NCBI GenBank assembly: GCA_944321945.1
Contig: CALUNE010000002.1
Span: 222,287-286,286, forward strand
Direction of reading: 5' to 3'
Source of the DNA: an uncultured Alistipes sp.
GTDB taxonomy: Bacteria > Bacteroidota > Bacteroidia > Bacteroidales > Rikenellaceae
DNA: 64,000 nucleotides
Made by a program: the position numbers and the translations under genes
In this document: positions 25,337 to 33,253 of the stretch, piece by piece
Layout: each line of letters opens with the position of its first letter
Numbering within the stretch: position 1 is the first letter of the stretch
The notes under the pieces: model-generated
The model's database searches: none
The model's input: the letters and a program-made list of their open reading frames with translations, nothing else
Told to the model about the DNA's origin: nothing

Positions 25337-26149
25337 TCACCCCTTTTCCGGAATGGCAAAGGCCTCATTCGGGGCGAAGGAATCCTCCTGTGCAGAGGGC
25401 CTGGCCTCCTCTTCGGACATGCTGTCAAGATGATCCTGCCACCGGATGGAGGCGTGCGAGCCGTCGCAGTAGGGCTTGTTGGCCGACTGCCCGCAGCGAC
25501 AGAGTACCATGCGGTTGCGGATTTCGTAGGTTTGTCCGGTTTCACGACGCAGCGGGATGCCTCCGCGAACCCATAACCCACCGCTGCTTCCGATGGTCGG
25601 ATCTTCGATCAACCCCAGACTTGGTTCGAAACGGAATTCGTAGGGGCGTCCCGAATCGCGGTCCCAGGCCATCAGCCGTCCGCCGGGACACATCGATGCT
25701 TCGCGGATGGCCAGACGGCGCGATGTCGGGTCGGCGGATCGTGCGGTGAGGCTCCACGCATCGCCCGCTGCATGGCAGAACCGGGCAAAGACGCAGTATT
25801 GCGGATTGTCGCTCAGGGCGAGAGTCTGTCCGCGTGTTTCGTTCGAATGTTCGAGCAGCGGTTCGTCCGGTGCCGTGAGGGTCGGATCCCATTGTGCTTT
25901 CAGATGGCTTCCGTCGCAATAGGGCTTGCGTTTCGAGGCTCCGCAGCGACACAGCGCCGTAGGTTCGGATTCGGTCGGGAAGCGACGTCCGGCCTGAAAA
26001 TACCAGCTTTCATACTCGGTGTTGAGCATGATGAACTGTGTGGCCAGCGGCGGTTGTCCGTAAACAAGATAGGGACCCTTTTCGCTGACCGTAATCGAGT
26101 ATCGTTCGTCGGCCTGACGACTGCCCGTTTCAATTTTCCGTGTCGACAT
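25337..26149 (-). CDS. Double-CDGSH iron-sulfur protein
   Basis: 270 residues. Two complete CDGSH motifs: CRCGASKRKPYCDGSH (first Cys at 67, His at 82) and CRCGQSANKPYCDGSH about 150 residues later. Each gives the three Cys and one His ligands of a redox-active [2Fe-2S] cluster. The region between (ARFCHAAGDAWSLTARSADP, REASMCPGGRLMAWD) carries further cysteines and resembles the middle part of two-CDGSH bacterial proteins. Role: probably electron or cluster transfer in the cytosol; the partner is unknown. No signal peptide. Monocistronic, divergent from the FISUMP gene and convergent with floA. Confidence 0.9.
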   Translation of the reverse strand: MSTRKIETGSRQADERYSITVSEKGPYLVYGQPPLATQFIMLNTEYESWYFQAGRRFPTESEPTALCRCGASKRKPYCDGSHLKAQWDPTLTAPDEPLLEHSNETRGQTLALSDNPQYCVFARFCHAAGDAWSLTARSADPTSRRLAIREASMCPGGRLMAWDRDSGRPYEFRFEPSLGLIEDPTIGSSGGLWVRGGIPLRRETGQTYEIRNRMVLCRCGQSANKPYCDGSHASIRWQDHLDSMSEEEARPSAQEDSFAPNEAFAIPEKG

Positions 26150-26246
26150 ACTATATGCGGTTAAGATTCGTTAATGGGTTGATGGCAATAATTGTTCCCG
26201 GATGCAAAATTCGCGGCTCCCGTATAGGAATTGTCCCGGTTTTTGG

Positions 26247-26254
26247 TATCTTTG
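26247..26254 (+). promoter_or_regulatory. -7 box for the FISUMP lipoprotein gene
   Basis: TATCTTTG, perfect TAnnTTTG, 36 bases before the ATG at 26291. Confidence 0.6.
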
Positions 26255-26290
26255 CAACGGTTTTTGGAATTGAAATTCAGTAAATACACG

Positions 26291-27721
26291 ATGAACAGAA
26301 AAAGATTCGCTGGGTGGTGCTGGGCTTTGGCCGCCGCCCTCTTCATTTCGTGCGGCGACGATGACGTGACCGGATCGCTTTCGTACGATTCGCCCGCCAT
26401 CTTCTTCGCCGAGGGCGAAACGGCGCCGGTGACGGTCCACTTCACGGCCTCGAACCTCAATAGCTTCACCGTATCGAGCAAACCTACCGGTTGGGACGAT
26501 ATCGTGCTCAATGCCGCATCGCAGACGGTGACGGTGACGCCTCCCACGTCGTTCGACAATGGCGAAGCAAAGACCGGCTCGGTGGTTTTGAGCGGTACGG
26601 GAGGCGGAGGAGCCACGGGTTCCGCCTCGCTTTTCGTCGGTGTGGTCGGTCGGGCGGATCTCTCCGCGCAGCGAGCCAACAGCTATATCATCAACAAGAA
26701 GGAGACCAACTACCTGATCGATGTCGAACATCGCAGCGACAATACCTCACTGGCAACGGCCTCGGTGGGTGTGATCTGGCAGAGCCGTACGAACCTGATC
26801 CAGTATCTGACGCTCGAGAACGGCAAGGCTTCGTTCTATGTGGGAGCCGAAACCGACGGCGAGGATCCGATCAAGTCGGGCAATGCCGTGATCGGAGCCT
26901 ACGACGCTGCGGGGGCCCTGCTGTGGAGCTGGCACGTGTGGGCGGCGGATTATGATCCGTCGCAGGCGGCCGGTCAGTGCACGTTCAACGGTTATACGAT
27001 GATGGACCGCAACCTCGGAGCTTTGGCTTCGAGCAATGAATCGATCGACAAACTGCTTGCCTCCTATGGACTCTACTATCAGTGGGGACGCAAGGATCCT
27101 TTCATCGGCCCGACGACCTACAGCTTTGCGAGCGGATCGGTAGCAACGATCTACAACGGTAATAATTCGAGCGTGACGGTGACACCGGTGGCATCGAGCA
27201 CTTCAAACGGGACGCAGGACTATGCGCGGCTCAATCCGCAGATCTTCATCTCGGGTGTGTCGGATTCGGATTACGACTGGCTGTGGAGCCACGATGCAAC
27301 GCTGTGGACTGCACCCGGAAGCGCCAAGAGCCTTTACGATCCCTGTCCGGAAGGCTGGCGCGTGGCTCCGGCGGCTGCTTTTGAGGGGCTGACTCCCACG
27401 GCCGAGAGCCTTGCATGGGCCAATACGAAATACAGCGTGACCCTCGGCAAGGAGGGCGTCACGTCGCTCTTCATGGGAACCGGTCGCCGCACCTATCACG
27501 ACGGAAAATTCCAGAATCTCTACTTCAGCGATGCCCAACCGATGAGTACGCGGGCCGATGAGGCTCAGCCGTGGATCGGACTTTATTGGACGTCCAATGC
27601 TGCGGGTGAAAATCTCTCGACGGCTCTCTACTTCCATTATGGAAATGCTGAAGCCGTGCAGACCGCCTATTCGTTGCGGCGGGCCAACGGACTGCCGGTC
27701 CGTTGTGTGAAGGCCGAATAG
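26291..27721 (+). CDS. Lipoprotein with FISUMP domain
   Basis: 476 residues. Lipoprotein signal peptide with LFISC lipobox, followed by GDDD, an acidic +2 region compatible with Bacteroidetes surface lipoprotein export. An Ig-like/BACON-type beta domain probably covers about 30-130 (PAIFFAEGETAPVTVHFTAS). The C-terminal two thirds show FISUMP (Fibrobacter succinogenes major paralogous domain) hallmarks: TMMDRNLGA, YYQWGRKDPF, YDPCPEGWRVA, GLYWTSN, and the terminal RRANGLPVRCVK. Such proteins are surface-exposed; ligand unknown. I start at the ATG giving the signal peptide; the frame is open 60 bases further upstream. Confidence 0.85.
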   Translation: MNRKRFAGWCWALAAALFISCGDDDVTGSLSYDSPAIFFAEGETAPVTVHFTASNLNSFTVSSKPTGWDDIVLNAASQTVTVTPPTSFDNGEAKTGSVVLSGTGGGGATGSASLFVGVVGRADLSAQRANSYIINKKETNYLIDVEHRSDNTSLATASVGVIWQSRTNLIQYLTLENGKASFYVGAETDGEDPIKSGNAVIGAYDAAGALLWSWHVWAADYDPSQAAGQCTFNGYTMMDRNLGALASSNESIDKLLASYGLYYQWGRKDPFIGPTTYSFASGSVATIYNGNNSSVTVTPVASSTSNGTQDYARLNPQIFISGVSDSDYDWLWSHDATLWTAPGSAKSLYDPCPEGWRVAPAAAFEGLTPTAESLAWANTKYSVTLGKEGVTSLFMGTGRRTYHDGKFQNLYFSDAQPMSTRADEAQPWIGLYWTSNAAGENLSTALYFHYGNAEAVQTAYSLRRANGLPVRCVKAE

Positions 27722-27770
27722 TCCCGCCGCCGGAGGGCCGTAGGTCGGTCTTCGGCCGGTTGGATCCGTA

Positions 27771-27870
27771 TCGGGAGGACCGGGACGGCTCTGTGTCTGG
27801 ATGATTGGGCGGAGACGGAAGGACCGGGACGGCTCTGTGTCTGGATGATTGGGCGGAGTCGGGAGGTCGG
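27771..27870. repeat. 44-bp direct repeat, two copies plus a fragment
   Basis: Within the 272-base gap between the FISUMP gene and the MFS gene, units 27771-27814 and 27815-27858 are identical over 38 bases (from GGACCGGGACGGCTCTGTGT onwards) and differ only in their first six. A third, degenerate start follows at 27859. The period of 44 is not a multiple of three. No gene or clear promoter is seen in the rest of the gap. Confidence 0.85.
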
Positions 27871-27993
27871 GATATCCGGTTCTGACGCCGGAGAAAACAA
27901 TGTGGCTCTCTGTAAGCATCAAACGGACGAATTGCCATACGTGGATCTGGTTTTCGGTATGACACTTGCAGGATTCGGAGAAAATCTTCGAAC

Positions 27994-29196
27994 ATGCAAA
28001 TTCATACAGGAAAAGGGACCATCCCGGTGATAGTTCTGCTGGCTATCTGGTCCGTGTCGGCCATTGCGTCGTTGCCCGGGCTGGCCATCTCGCCGATTCT
28101 GGGCGATTTGAACAAGGTGTTTCCCAAGGTGACGGATCTCGAGATCCAGATGCTCACCTCGCTGCCGTCGCTGCTGATTATCCCCTTCGTGCTGCTCTCG
28201 GGCAAGCTCTCCGAGGGACGGGACCAGTCGAGAATCCTGGCCGTCGGGCTGTCGATCTTCTTTTTAAGCGGTGTGGCGTGTCTCTTTCTGCGCAGCATCG
28301 TCGGACTGATCGTCGCCAGCTGTATCCTCGGCATCGGGGCCGGCATGGTCATTCCTCTCTCGACGGGGCTCGTTGTCGAGTACTTCACGGGCGACTGGCG
28401 GGTTCGTCAGTTGGGTTACAGCTCGGCGATCAACAATCTGACGCTTGTGCTGGCCACCATTCTGACGGGCTATCTGGCCGACGTCGACTGGCACCTCCCC
28501 TTTCTGGTCTACACGCTTCCGGGCGTGGCGCTTGTGCTGTCGTTCTTTCTGCGGCGACGGCGCCCGGCGCCCGAGCCCGCTCAGAGCATTCAGCTGCGAC
28601 ATCGGCGTATCGATACGCACAAACTCGTCGGGCTGATGCTTTTCTACTTCTTTGTCACCTATGCCGTGCTGGCCATCGTCTACTACGCGTCGTTTCTCGT
28701 CGACGACTATCACATTCGCAGCTCCTTCTCCGGGGTGTTGATCGCGCTCTTCTTCCTGGCCATCATGCTTCCGGGGCTCTACATCGACCGCGTCATCCGA
28801 CGGCTCAAGTCGTGGGTCAACTTCGTGTCGCTGCTCTCGGTGGCAGCGGGGCTGCTCTGCATCGGGATCTTCCGCAGCGAGGCGATGCTCGTCGTCGGAG
28901 CGCTGCTGACCGGTTACGGCTACGGCATCATGCAGCCGGTGATCTACGACAAGGCCGCGACGATTGCTCCGCCGCAGTCGGCCACACTGGCTCTGTCGTG
29001 CGTCATGGCGATGAACTATCTGGCGGTGATGGTTTGCCCGTTTGTGGTGGATCTCTTCCGGGAGCTCTTCCACAGCCATGGTGAGCATTTTCCCTTCCTG
29101 TTCAATGCCGCGCTGGTGCTCGTCGCGGCCGTCATCACCTGGCGCTGGCGCCGAAACTTCACCCTCGGTCTCGACGAAGCCTATTACAAGGAGTAA
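27994..29196 (+). CDS. MFS transporter
   Basis: 400 residues, about 12 membrane helices. The loop after helix 2 reads SGKLSEGRDQSRILAVGL, a variant of the MFS GxxxD(R/K)xGR(K/R) motif. IGAGMVIPLSTGLVVEYFTGDWR (helix 4 to loop) and, in the second half, YIDRVIRRLKSWVNFVS follow. The C-terminal half also has GALLTGYGYGIMQPVIYDKA. The sequence is of the general bacterial exporter/uptake type; the substrate cannot be read from it. It ends before a strong bidirectional terminator. Confidence 0.88.
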   Translation: MQIHTGKGTIPVIVLLAIWSVSAIASLPGLAISPILGDLNKVFPKVTDLEIQMLTSLPSLLIIPFVLLSGKLSEGRDQSRILAVGLSIFFLSGVACLFLRSIVGLIVASCILGIGAGMVIPLSTGLVVEYFTGDWRVRQLGYSSAINNLTLVLATILTGYLADVDWHLPFLVYTLPGVALVLSFFLRRRRPAPEPAQSIQLRHRRIDTHKLVGLMLFYFFVTYAVLAIVYYASFLVDDYHIRSSFSGVLIALFFLAIMLPGLYIDRVIRRLKSWVNFVSLLSVAAGLLCIGIFRSEAMLVVGALLTGYGYGIMQPVIYDKAATIAPPQSATLALSCVMAMNYLAVMVCPFVVDLFRELFHSHGEHFPFLFNAALVLVAAVITWRWRRNFTLGLDEAYYKE

Positions 29197-29241
29197 GCCG
29201 GTTTTACGGGGCCCTTCTACCCTGCTCCGCCTTCGCGCGAA

Positions 29242-29283
29242 AAAGGCAGGACGAAGCAAGACGAGCTTCGTCCTGCCTTTTTT
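29242..29283. terminator. Bidirectional terminator between the MFS gene and hom
   Basis: Perfect 16-bp stem (29242-29257 with 29265-29280), 7-base loop, A-run before and T-run after. It serves the MFS gene on the plus strand and can serve the met operon, whose last stop is 87 bases away on the other side. Confidence 0.9.
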
Positions 29284-29369
29284 CGATCGGGAGCCGATGC
29301 GTTCGGGGACGGTTGCCGTAAATCCTGGGCGAAAATCTCATGCGGCGTTTTCCGTCCCGCTTTCCGGCG

Positions 29370-30578
29370 TCAGTCGCGGTCGAGGAAGAAGATCGGAATA
29401 TTGGCCAGAAAGACATCTTTGCCCGAGAGCTGCGGCCGTTTTTCGATCAGTTCGCTCAGCAGGATGTCGCCGATGACGTAATTGCTCTCCTCGCTGATGA
29501 ACTGTTCGTGGATCTTCGTGAAGCGGAGGATCTGCCGCACGTCGGTTTCGCGGTAACGGGCGTAGATCTTCAGCTGGATGTCGGTCGTGTAGTCGGGTTT
29601 TTCGATGTAGTTCATCTTCTTGTACTCGTAGCGGTAGTTGTTCAGCCGGGCCATGATGTCGCTCAGGATCGACGAGGCTGTCGGGAGACTTCCGGCCCCC
29701 TTTCCGAACATGAACTGCCGGTCGTAGCATTCGCCGCGGATCACCACGCCGTTGTACTCGTCGTCGACGCTGTAGATGTACTTCGAGGGGGTGACGAACT
29801 CCGGCATGACGAACATCGTGAAGTGCTCGTCACTGACCTTGACGACCTGGGCCACCAGCTTGATCTTCACGTTTTTTTCGCGGGCGTAGCGGATGTCCGA
29901 ATCGTGGATCGTCGAGATGCCGTAGGTGAAGATCCGCTCCGGAGCGACGTACGTGCCCAGTGCGTGGACCGTGATGATGACCAGTTTGAAGAGCGAATCA
30001 TAGCCTTCGATGTCGAACGAGGGGTCGCTTTCGGCGAAACCGAGCGCCTGGGCCTGGGCCAGCGCATTGGCATAGGAGTCCCGGTGGTCGAAGACGCGCG
30101 AGAGGATGTAGTTCGACGAGCCGTTGAGAATGCCCTTTACCTCGAGCAGCAGGTCGTTGTCGTAATACTCCTCGAGGTTGCGGATCACGGGAATCGAACC
30201 GCACGACGAGGCGTCGTACAGCAGTGCCACGCCGCGTGTTTTCTGGATGTCGATCAGCTCGGGGAGGTGGTGGGCCAGCATGGTCTTGTTGCCCGACACG
30301 ACGGGGATTCCGCGCAGCAGGGCCCGTTTGACGATGCTGTAGGCAGCCTCGGCATTGTCGATCACCTCGACGACCAGGTTGACGTTCTGATTGTCGAGGA
30401 TGTCGTCCACCGAGGTGGTGAAGAGCGACGGATCCACGGCGATCTTGCGGGGTTTGTGCGGGTCGCGCACGCAGATTTTCACGATCTCGGCGTGGGCGTT
30501 CTTCGATTTGCGCACCACTTCGTAGATGCCCTGTCCGACGACGCCGAATCCGAACAGTCCGATTTTGATTTTCGTCAT
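29370..30578 (-). CDS. hom: Homoserine dehydrogenase (monofunctional)
   Basis: Reduces aspartate semialdehyde to homoserine. 402 residues. N-terminal Rossmann start IKIGLFGFGVVGQGIYEVV, VSGNKTMLAHHLPEL, the substrate region LEVKGILNGSSNYILSRVF, and the catalytic-domain DPSFDIEGYDSLFKLVIIT with the expected Asp and Lys. It has no aspartokinase domain. The C-terminal 90 residues are an ACT-like or linker region of uncertain fold. Third gene of the metY-metX-hom operon, 40 bases after metX, so homoserine supply is placed under the same leader as methionine synthesis. Confidence 0.94.
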   Translation of the reverse strand: MTKIKIGLFGFGVVGQGIYEVVRKSKNAHAEIVKICVRDPHKPRKIAVDPSLFTTSVDDILDNQNVNLVVEVIDNAEAAYSIVKRALLRGIPVVSGNKTMLAHHLPELIDIQKTRGVALLYDASSCGSIPVIRNLEEYYDNDLLLEVKGILNGSSNYILSRVFDHRDSYANALAQAQALGFAESDPSFDIEGYDSLFKLVIITVHALGTYVAPERIFTYGISTIHDSDIRYAREKNVKIKLVAQVVKVSDEHFTMFVMPEFVTPSKYIYSVDDEYNGVVIRGECYDRQFMFGKGAGSLPTASSILSDIMARLNNYRYEYKKMNYIEKPDYTTDIQLKIYARYRETDVRQILRFTKIHEQFISEESNYVIGDILLSELIEKRPQLSGKDVFLANIPIFFLDRD

Positions 30579-30618
30579 AGCCGTATGATTTTTGTTGTAT
30601 GTTGTGCGGTATTGGGGG

Positions 30619-31635
30619 CTATTGCTCCGCCTCGAAAGGCAGCAGCAGGGCGTTGAGTTGCTCGTATTCGACCAGGAAACCGTCGTGTCCGAACGGCGAA
30701 TCGATTTCGCGGTAGCGGCTTCCGGGGATTTGTTGGTTGAGGCGCCGCATCTCTGCCGGGGTGAAGATGATGTCGGTGGTGATTCCGACGATCAGCGTCC
30801 GGGCCTGGATCCGCTCCAGAGCAGCCTCTACCCCGTCCCGTCCGCGGCCGACGTCGTGCGTATCGAAGGCGTCGAGGATCGCGTGGTACGAATAGGCGTT
30901 GTAGCGCCGGCAGAGTTTCTCGCCCTGATACTGCTGGTAGGTGCAGGCGCGGTGTATGGCGGGTGCCTCCTCGCGATCCTGCTGCGTGAGGTTGTAGCCC
31001 TCCGGGCCGCGGTAGCTCAGCAGACCCAGGGCCCGGGCCGTAGCGAGCCCCTTCATGCCGGCATCGTCGCGCTCCTGACCGTAGGTCGAATCGGCCTCGA
31101 TGGCCATGCGCTGCGTCTCGTTGATGGCGATGTTCCAGGGCGAGGCCTTGGCGTCGGTGGCGATCAGCGCCAGCCGTTCGATCCGCGCGGGCTCCTCCAC
31201 GGCCCACTCCACAGCCTGGAATCCCCCGACCGAACTTCCGACCAGCAGTGCGATCCGCCCGATTCCGAGGGCATCGGCCAGCAGGCGGTGGGCCCGCACC
31301 ATGTCGCGGATCGTGAATGCCGGGAAGCTTCCGTACCAGGGACGCCCCGTGGCGGGGTTCACGTGCAGCGGGCCGGTGGTTCCGTAGTGCGATCCGAGGA
31401 TGTTGGCGCAGATCACGAAGTAGCGCTCCGGATCGAGAAACCGTCCCCGTTCCACCGTGTGGGGCCACCAGTCGGCGACCTCCGAATTGGCCGTCAGCGC
31501 ATGGCAGACCCACGCCACGTTGTCGCGAGCGGCATTCAGCCGGCCGTAGGTATGGTAGGCGATGCGCAGTTCGGGGAGCAGCACGCCCGATTCGAGTTCG
31601 AAAGGCTCCGGGGCCTGGTAGATCAACGGTTCCAT
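30619..31635 (-). CDS. metX: Homoserine O-acetyltransferase
   Basis: Alpha/beta-hydrolase that acetylates (or succinylates) homoserine. 338 residues. Substrate loop ELRIAYHTYGRLNAARDNVAWVCHALTAN, NILGSHYGTTGPLHVNPATGRPW, the nucleophile elbow LLVGSSVGGFQAVEWA (catalytic Ser), and the late Asp/His region (ITTDIIFTPAEM ... SPFGHDGFLVEYEQL). The acyl donor cannot be decided with certainty; pairing with metY favours acetyl. Lies 18 bases after metY. Confidence 0.95.
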   Translation of the reverse strand: MEPLIYQAPEPFELESGVLLPELRIAYHTYGRLNAARDNVAWVCHALTANSEVADWWPHTVERGRFLDPERYFVICANILGSHYGTTGPLHVNPATGRPWYGSFPAFTIRDMVRAHRLLADALGIGRIALLVGSSVGGFQAVEWAVEEPARIERLALIATDAKASPWNIAINETQRMAIEADSTYGQERDDAGMKGLATARALGLLSYRGPEGYNLTQQDREEAPAIHRACTYQQYQGEKLCRRYNAYSYHAILDAFDTHDVGRGRDGVEAALERIQARTLIVGITTDIIFTPAEMRRLNQQIPGSRYREIDSPFGHDGFLVEYEQLNALLLPFEAEQ

Positions 31636-31653
31636 GATGCGGTAGGCGGTGAG

Positions 31654-32940
31654 TTATTCGACGTGGGTGAAGGCCTGTTCGAAATCCTCGATCAGGTCCT
31701 CGACATTCTCCAGACCGACCGAGATGCGCAGCATGGTCGGTGTGACGCCTGCGGCGGCCAGATCGGCCTCGCTCAACTGCTTGTGGGTGGTCGAGGCGGG
31801 ATGGGTCACCACCGTGATCGAGTCGCCGATCATCGTCATGTTGGCCGCCAGATGCAGCGACTCGACGAACCGTACGGTGCTTTCCAACGTACCCTTGAGT
31901 TCGATGGTGAAGACGGCCGACGAACCGAAACGATAGTATTTGCGGGCGTTGTCATGGCTCGGGTGGGTATCGAATCCGACGTAGCTGACGCTTTGGACCT
32001 TCGGATGGAGGCGGCAGAATTCGGCCAGCCGGCGTGTCGACTCCACCTCCTGACGCACGCGCAGCGAGAGGGTCTCCAGCCCGATCAGCATCAGGTACGA
32101 ATCGAACGGCGAGGGGCAGCAGCCCATGTCGCGCAGGCCGTCGACGCGACACTTGACGATGAAGGCCGCCGCGCCGAACGCCTCGTGGAGATTCAGTCCG
32201 TGATAGCCCTCCGAGGGGCCGTCGATCTGGGGGAATTTGCCGTTGGCCCAGTTGTAGTTTCCGCCGTCGACGATCACGCCGCCCATCGACGTGCCGTGGC
32301 CGTTGATCCACTTTGTGGCCGAATCGACGACGATGTTGGCCCCCCACTCGAAGGGGTTGCACAGATAGCCCGCCGCGCCGAACGTGTTGTCGACCACCAG
32401 CGGAACGTCGCGCCGCCGGGCCAGTTCGCCCAGCGCTTCCAGATCTGCGACGGCGCACGTCGGATTTCCCATGCTCTCGACGTAGAGGGCCTTCGTGTGC
32501 TCGTCGATCAACGCTTCGAACGATCCAGGCTCTTCACTCGGGGCGATGCGGCAGTCGATGCCCAGTTTGCGCAGTGTGATGCGGAACTGGTTGTAGGTTC
32601 CGCCGTAGAGGAACGGCGAGGTGACGATGTTGTCGCCCTCCTGGGCCAGCGAAAGCACCGTGACCAGAATGGCCGACATGCCCGACGAGACAGCCAGGGC
32701 GCCGACGGCACCGTACAGGGCGGCGATCCGCTCTTCGAAGGCGGCCGTCGTGGGGTTCTGCAGCCGTGTGTAGATGTTTCCGGCCTCGCTCAGTTCGAAG
32801 AGCCGGGCGGCGTGGTCGCAGCTCCGGAAACGATAGGCCGCCGTGGGCCAGATGGCAATGCCGCGCGAACCGGTCGGTTCGTCGGGGTTGAGTCCGGCAT
32901 GGATCTGCCGGGTCTCGAATCGGTACTTTCGGGTATCCAT
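31654..32940 (-). CDS. metY: O-acetylhomoserine sulfhydrylase (aminocarboxypropyltransferase)
   Basis: PLP enzyme of the Cys/Met metabolism fold-type I family, making homocysteine from O-acetylhomoserine and sulfide. 428 residues. YRFETRQIHAGLNPDEPTGSRGIAIWPTAAYRF, YTRLQNPTTAAFEERIAALYGAVGALAVSSGMSA, the PLP lysine in VDSATKWINGHGTSMGG, and the C-terminal RISVGLENVEDLIEDFEQAF are all canonical. I start at the ATG at 32940; the frame stays open upstream through the terminator hairpin, which is not coding. First structural gene after the Met leader/attenuator. Confidence 0.95.
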   Translation of the reverse strand: MDTRKYRFETRQIHAGLNPDEPTGSRGIAIWPTAAYRFRSCDHAARLFELSEAGNIYTRLQNPTTAAFEERIAALYGAVGALAVSSGMSAILVTVLSLAQEGDNIVTSPFLYGGTYNQFRITLRKLGIDCRIAPSEEPGSFEALIDEHTKALYVESMGNPTCAVADLEALGELARRRDVPLVVDNTFGAAGYLCNPFEWGANIVVDSATKWINGHGTSMGGVIVDGGNYNWANGKFPQIDGPSEGYHGLNLHEAFGAAAFIVKCRVDGLRDMGCCPSPFDSYLMLIGLETLSLRVRQEVESTRRLAEFCRLHPKVQSVSYVGFDTHPSHDNARKYYRFGSSAVFTIELKGTLESTVRFVESLHLAANMTMIGDSITVVTHPASTTHKQLSEADLAAAGVTPTMLRISVGLENVEDLIEDFEQAFTHVE

Positions 32941-32963
32941 TTTACACGTTGTATGAATGTCAC

Positions 32964-32994
32964 AAAAAAATCCGACTTTTTTCAAAGCCGGATT
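32964..32994 (-). terminator. Attenuator terminator hairpin before metY
   Basis: On the minus strand, an 11-bp stem AATCCGGCTTT/AAAGTCGGATT (32994-32984 with 32979-32969, one G-U pair), GAAA loop and seven U. It lies between the Met leader peptide stop (33019) and the metY ATG (32940), where a terminator makes sense only as a regulated one. Its 5' arm (ATCCGGC, 32993-32987) can pair instead with the leader (GCCGGGT, 33029-33023). Confidence 0.88.
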
Positions 32995-33018
32995 GTGTCG
33001 TTTCAGCACACGAAAAAA

Positions 33019-33120
33019 CTACACCCGGCGAACTCGGCTGCACATGACCATGACCATCATCATCGACATTCCGCGGGTGATTCCGTCGGTATATCCGAGA
33101 TATGTGTGTCGGGCAGCCAT
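33019..33120 (-). CDS. Methionine-rich leader peptide of the metY-metX-hom operon
   Basis: 33 codons from ATG at 33120 to TAG at 33019. The peptide has seven Met in 33 residues; the core MSMMMVMVM (codons 18-26) holds six in nine. It lies after a good promoter and before an intrinsic terminator, upstream of methionine genes. Pairings read from the sequence: segment 1 CACCCG (33079-33074, before the Met codons) with segment 2 CGGGTG (33027-33022, at the stop codon); segment 2 GCCGGGT (33029-33023) with segment 3 ATCCGGC, the terminator 5' arm. A ribosome stalled on Met codons would mask segment 1 and let 2:3 prevent termination. This is the classic trp-type logic; the regulation is inferred, not shown. 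Confidence 0.85.
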   Translation of the reverse strand: MAARHTYLGYTDGITRGMSMMMVMVMCSRVRRV

Positions 33121-33154
33121 CGTATCGGTCTGAGGTTTTCGTGTTGTTCAAGTG

Positions 33155-33185
33155 CAAATATAGAAAAAGATTTTAATAAATGCAA
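33155..33185 (-). promoter_or_regulatory. Promoter of the met leader and metY-metX-hom
   Basis: On the minus strand TTG (33185-33183), a 20-base spacer and TATATTTG (33162-33155), a full Bacteroidetes promoter match. The leader peptide ATG lies 35 bases after the -7 box. Confidence 0.8.
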
Positions 33186-33196
33186 TATTGCAAAAG

Positions 33197-33227
33197 AAAA
33201 GCTCCGCATTTTCGATGCGGAGCTTTT
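33197..33227 (-). terminator. Terminator after the RND/TetR operon
   Basis: 13-bp stem AAAAGCTCCGCAT/ATGCGGAGCTTTT (33197-33209 with 33215-33227) with a 5-base loop; on the minus strand it is followed by a T-rich tract. It separates the tetR-ended efflux operon from the met promoter immediately downstream. Confidence 0.85.
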
Positions 33228-33253
33228 CGCAATGACGATTTTGGAGGAAGGGA

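Noticed and set aside
32941-33120. SAM riboswitch upstream of metY
   Set aside because: I could not find a multi-branched SAM aptamer; the Met-rich open frame and the three short pairings explain the region better. A covariance-model search would settle it.
32960-33157. A 65-codon His/Arg-rich open frame on the minus strand over the met leader
   Set aside because: It reads through the terminator hairpin and in a different frame from the Met-rich leader; its composition resembles no known protein.
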